Source of the DNA: Oryzias latipes
Taxonomy: Eukaryota; Chordata; Actinopteri; Beloniformes; Adrianichthyidae
Assembly (NCBI RefSeq): GCF_002234675.1
Contig: NC_019871.2
Location: 19,872,604 to 19,936,603 of the forward strand
Reading direction: 5' to 3'
Length of the DNA: 64,000 bases
A program made the position numbers and the translations under genes. The notes under the pieces are model-generated. The model saw only the letters and a program-made list of their open reading frames with translations, ran no database searches and was not told the DNA's origin. Every line of letters begins with the position of its first letter. Position 1 is the first letter of the stretch. Positions 62,080 through 64,000 of this stretch are shown piece after piece.

Positions 62080-62165
62080 TATCCATTCATTCATTTTCAT
62101 CTATCATCTATCCATTCAATTATCACTCATCCATTAATCCATCCATCCATTTATCATCCATGTAG
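62080..62165. repeat. Degenerate (ATCC)n simple repeat
   Basis: Imperfect tandem of atccattc, atctatc and atccatcc. Confidence 0.8.
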
Positions 62166-62333
62166 CAGAACTCACAGCTAAGAATAAACAAATCTTGGTT
62201 TCGCTGTTTCAGCCTAAATAGCGTTACAGTAGCTTATGTGACAGATGATGAATTTACTGTGGAACTATATTCCAGATCGATGGACAAATGATTTCACGTG
62301 ATAAACGTAAAATCATTGATAAAACTGGTGGTG

Positions 62334-62575
62334 GGCTGCACGGTGGCACAGTGGTTAGCGCTCTTGCCTCCAAGCAAGACACCTTTCGAAAACATGCTTC
62401 ATGCTAAATTGTTTCAATGGATGTGTGATTGTGGCCCAGCGACAGACTGGTGACCTGTCCAGGACGTCCCCTGCCTTCGCCCACAAGTGGCCGGGATAGA
62501 CTCCGGCAGTCCCGTGACCCCGAAAGGGACAAGATGGGTTTAGAAGATGAATGAATGAATGAATGAATGAAAACT
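62334..62575 (+). repeat. tRNA-headed SINE-like repeat, internally deleted
   Basis: Head gggctgcacggtggcacagt, ggttagcgctcttgcctcc; then a jump to aaaacatgcttcatgc (body missing); tail cagactggtgacctgtccag, gtgaccccgaaagggac and (gaat)n. Same family as the 61.6 kb copy. Confidence 0.8.
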
Positions 62576-62729
62576 GGCAAAATAAAACTTTAAAAAATGC
62601 TATGTTCATACAAAAAAGACATACATGCATGTGCTTTTAAACCTTTAAGCAACCCCTAAAAAAATAAGGTAATAGTTTTATATGTAAAACAGCATTTCTT
62701 GGGAAACTAATATTTTCTGTTCCCTTTAG

Positions 62730-62965
62730 GACTCGTCCCAGCAAATCATCTTCCTCCAGCTAACCTTCTCCTGTGCTTCCTCCTTGCTCATCCTCTATAC
62801 CTAAAAACTATAGCTGGTATCTCCAACCTCAGCATCCTTTTACCAACATCATCACTGTTCCTCTTAATGGGTCCAAACCATCTCCATCTGCTTCCCTGCT
62901 CCAAAACATCTAAGATAAGCTGTTCCTCTGATGGATTCATCCCTGATCCTGTCCATCCTCCTAAA
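62730..62965 (-). mobile_element. LINE reverse-transcriptase C-terminal scrap
   Basis: The minus strand with frameshifts reads DRIRDESIRGTAYLRCFG, EMVWTH and RMSKEEAQEKVSWRKMIC, resembling the C-terminal part of vertebrate LINE ORF2 proteins (typical text RIRNEDIRGTA and EEDAEDRVRWRQMI). Several stops; dead. Confidence 0.6.
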
Positions 62966-63069
62966 GAGAACCCAAAAATCTTGGTCTTATGAAAAGAAAT
63001 AGGACTATCAAGAACATGTAAAAAAAAAAAAAAAGGTATCAGAGCAGGAATGGTACTCTGAGAATGACT

Positions 63070-63215
63070 GAATAATAGCTGTTTATTTCTTTATAGAGGT
63101 CTATGGGGTTTTGTCTTCTTGGAGCCAGCATGTACTGTCAGTTTGGAACACGGGGGGGGGGGGGGGGGGGGGGTCACTCAGTCCAGTTATCATATACAGT
63201 CAATGAACCTTCTGC
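63070..63215 (+). repeat. Dispersed repeat family (copy 3 of 3) with poly(G) run
   Basis: agctgtttatttctttatag, tcttggagccagcatgtact, then an uninterrupted run of about 22 G (63152-63173) in place of the G-rich site in the 30.7 kb copy (ccaggggggaggggcc), then tcactcagtccagttatcat. Confidence 0.75.
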
Positions 63216-63939
63216 ATTTACCCAGACTTGGGACCAGCACATTAAAAACACTGGATTATGCCCCCTTATTGTTGGATTCTACTAAGATAATTGCACAAAA
63301 TGATTGTAATATTCCTGGGGGGAAAAACTGCTCTTTTTAAATAATAAAACCCCACATTCTAGTTACCATAATTGCAATTTCATGCATTGTGTGTCTATTT
63401 TAGACTTTTGAAGAATGATTGTGTGACATTTCAAAATAAAAACAGCGACACATTACAATCTGAATTAAACAGAACCTATCAAATGTCCAAACGGGTTTTC
63501 CACAGAAACACTGGCGGTTCGAGCCTGGCTGACTTTTCAGCTCTGACTAACTCGGGTGAGTTATCCCGGTTTCTTGACTTGATAATTATACCGCAGTGAA
63601 TAGTTCAGAGTCTACTCCACTTTCTAAGCCGACACTGCGTAACCAGGACAGCAGAAGAACCGACCATGAAGGAACCATGACAACCAAGAAACAGGCGCCA
63701 TTAAAGTCCAATGCGTTGGAACTTTCTACGGTTGTCCTGGTCCAAATTTGTCCCGAACGGTTCGTCTGAAAGCACATTTGTCAAAACCAGGCGGAGGAAG
63801 GTCGCTCCTCTGTAGTTACACCGACATAACGGAGACTTTCGCTGAAGTTTGACTCCAGAACCTCCGCCTATTATGATCCCACACCAGCCACGGCTCCGTG
63901 TCCGGGCGGAGCAGTCCCACGGAGGGCTGCCGTACTCAC

Positions 63940-64000
63940 CCCGCAGGAGAGGACCATCCCGACCCGGGCGGCGCAGCTCCGGTCCGGCTTCTCCCTCCGC
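63940..64000 (-). other. Probable usp2a first exon (5' UTR), cut by window edge
   Basis: On the minus strand a GC-rich sequence ends ctctcctgcggg at a strong donor (GTGAGTACGG, from 63939). The surrounding 63.83-64.0 kb is CpG-rich, as expected of a promoter-proximal exon. It is the right strand and position to be the leader exon spliced to 52775, but a first exon of another gene cannot be excluded. Confidence 0.5.

Overview
The window looks like nuclear DNA from a ray-finned fish, most likely a percomorph teleost. The genes are split by GT-AG introns, the non-coding DNA is AT-rich, and teleost-type repeats are dense (hAT and piggyBac-like MITEs, Tc1 remnants, tRNA-headed SINEs, LINE fragments, CA microsatellites). 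There is no bacterial or phage organisation. Gene models were built by joining splice sites by eye and comparing the translations with remembered family sequences; no search was run.

Layout. 1-11 kb holds no gene I can support: LINE scraps, a 0.87 kb minisatellite, a MITE and a hairpin. 11.8-15.5 kb (minus) is a seven-exon tapasin / tapasin-related MHC class I chaperone gene. It stands head to head with gemin4 (15.99-22.65 kb, plus, six exons, 1112 aa); the 490 bp between the two start codons carries a consensus ISRE near the immune gene. gemin4 converges tail to tail with tlcd3a (FAM57A; 22.95-26.87 kb, minus, five exons, 268 aa), and the human GEMIN4 and TLCD3A genes are also neighbours (17p13.3). 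28.3-32.1 kb (minus) is a GIMAP (AIG1-type GTPase) gene whose five exons join into a two-GTPase-domain protein of 432 aa, but only if an 83-bp GC-AG intron is spliced. 34.2 kb to the right edge (minus) is usp2, with the complete catalytic core and two alternative N-termini: a long Ser-rich one (exon at 52 kb, 594 aa) and a short one (exon at 44.2 kb, 397 aa), matching mammalian USP2a and USP2b. A GC-rich exon with a splice donor at the right edge is probably the usp2a leader.

How the genes relate. The tapasin-family protein and the GIMAP GTPase are immune genes. Gemin4 is an SMN-complex subunit, Tlcd3a a TLC-domain membrane protein, and Usp2 a deubiquitinase with two promoters. They are neighbours, not an operon or pathway.

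The repeats contain the most informative fine structure: a hAT-like MITE nested in a second MITE with an intact 8-bp target duplication, two copies of one TTAA-flanked MITE, a roughly 1.2 kb fold-back in tlcd3a intron 1, a long-TIR element in the tapasin intron, and a 29/22-bp minisatellite open in all six frames. I found no clearly new biological system. The best leads are the ISRE-bearing shared promoter, the GC-AG intron in the GIMAP gene, the CRE/E-box sequences around the usp2b start, and the fold-back element.
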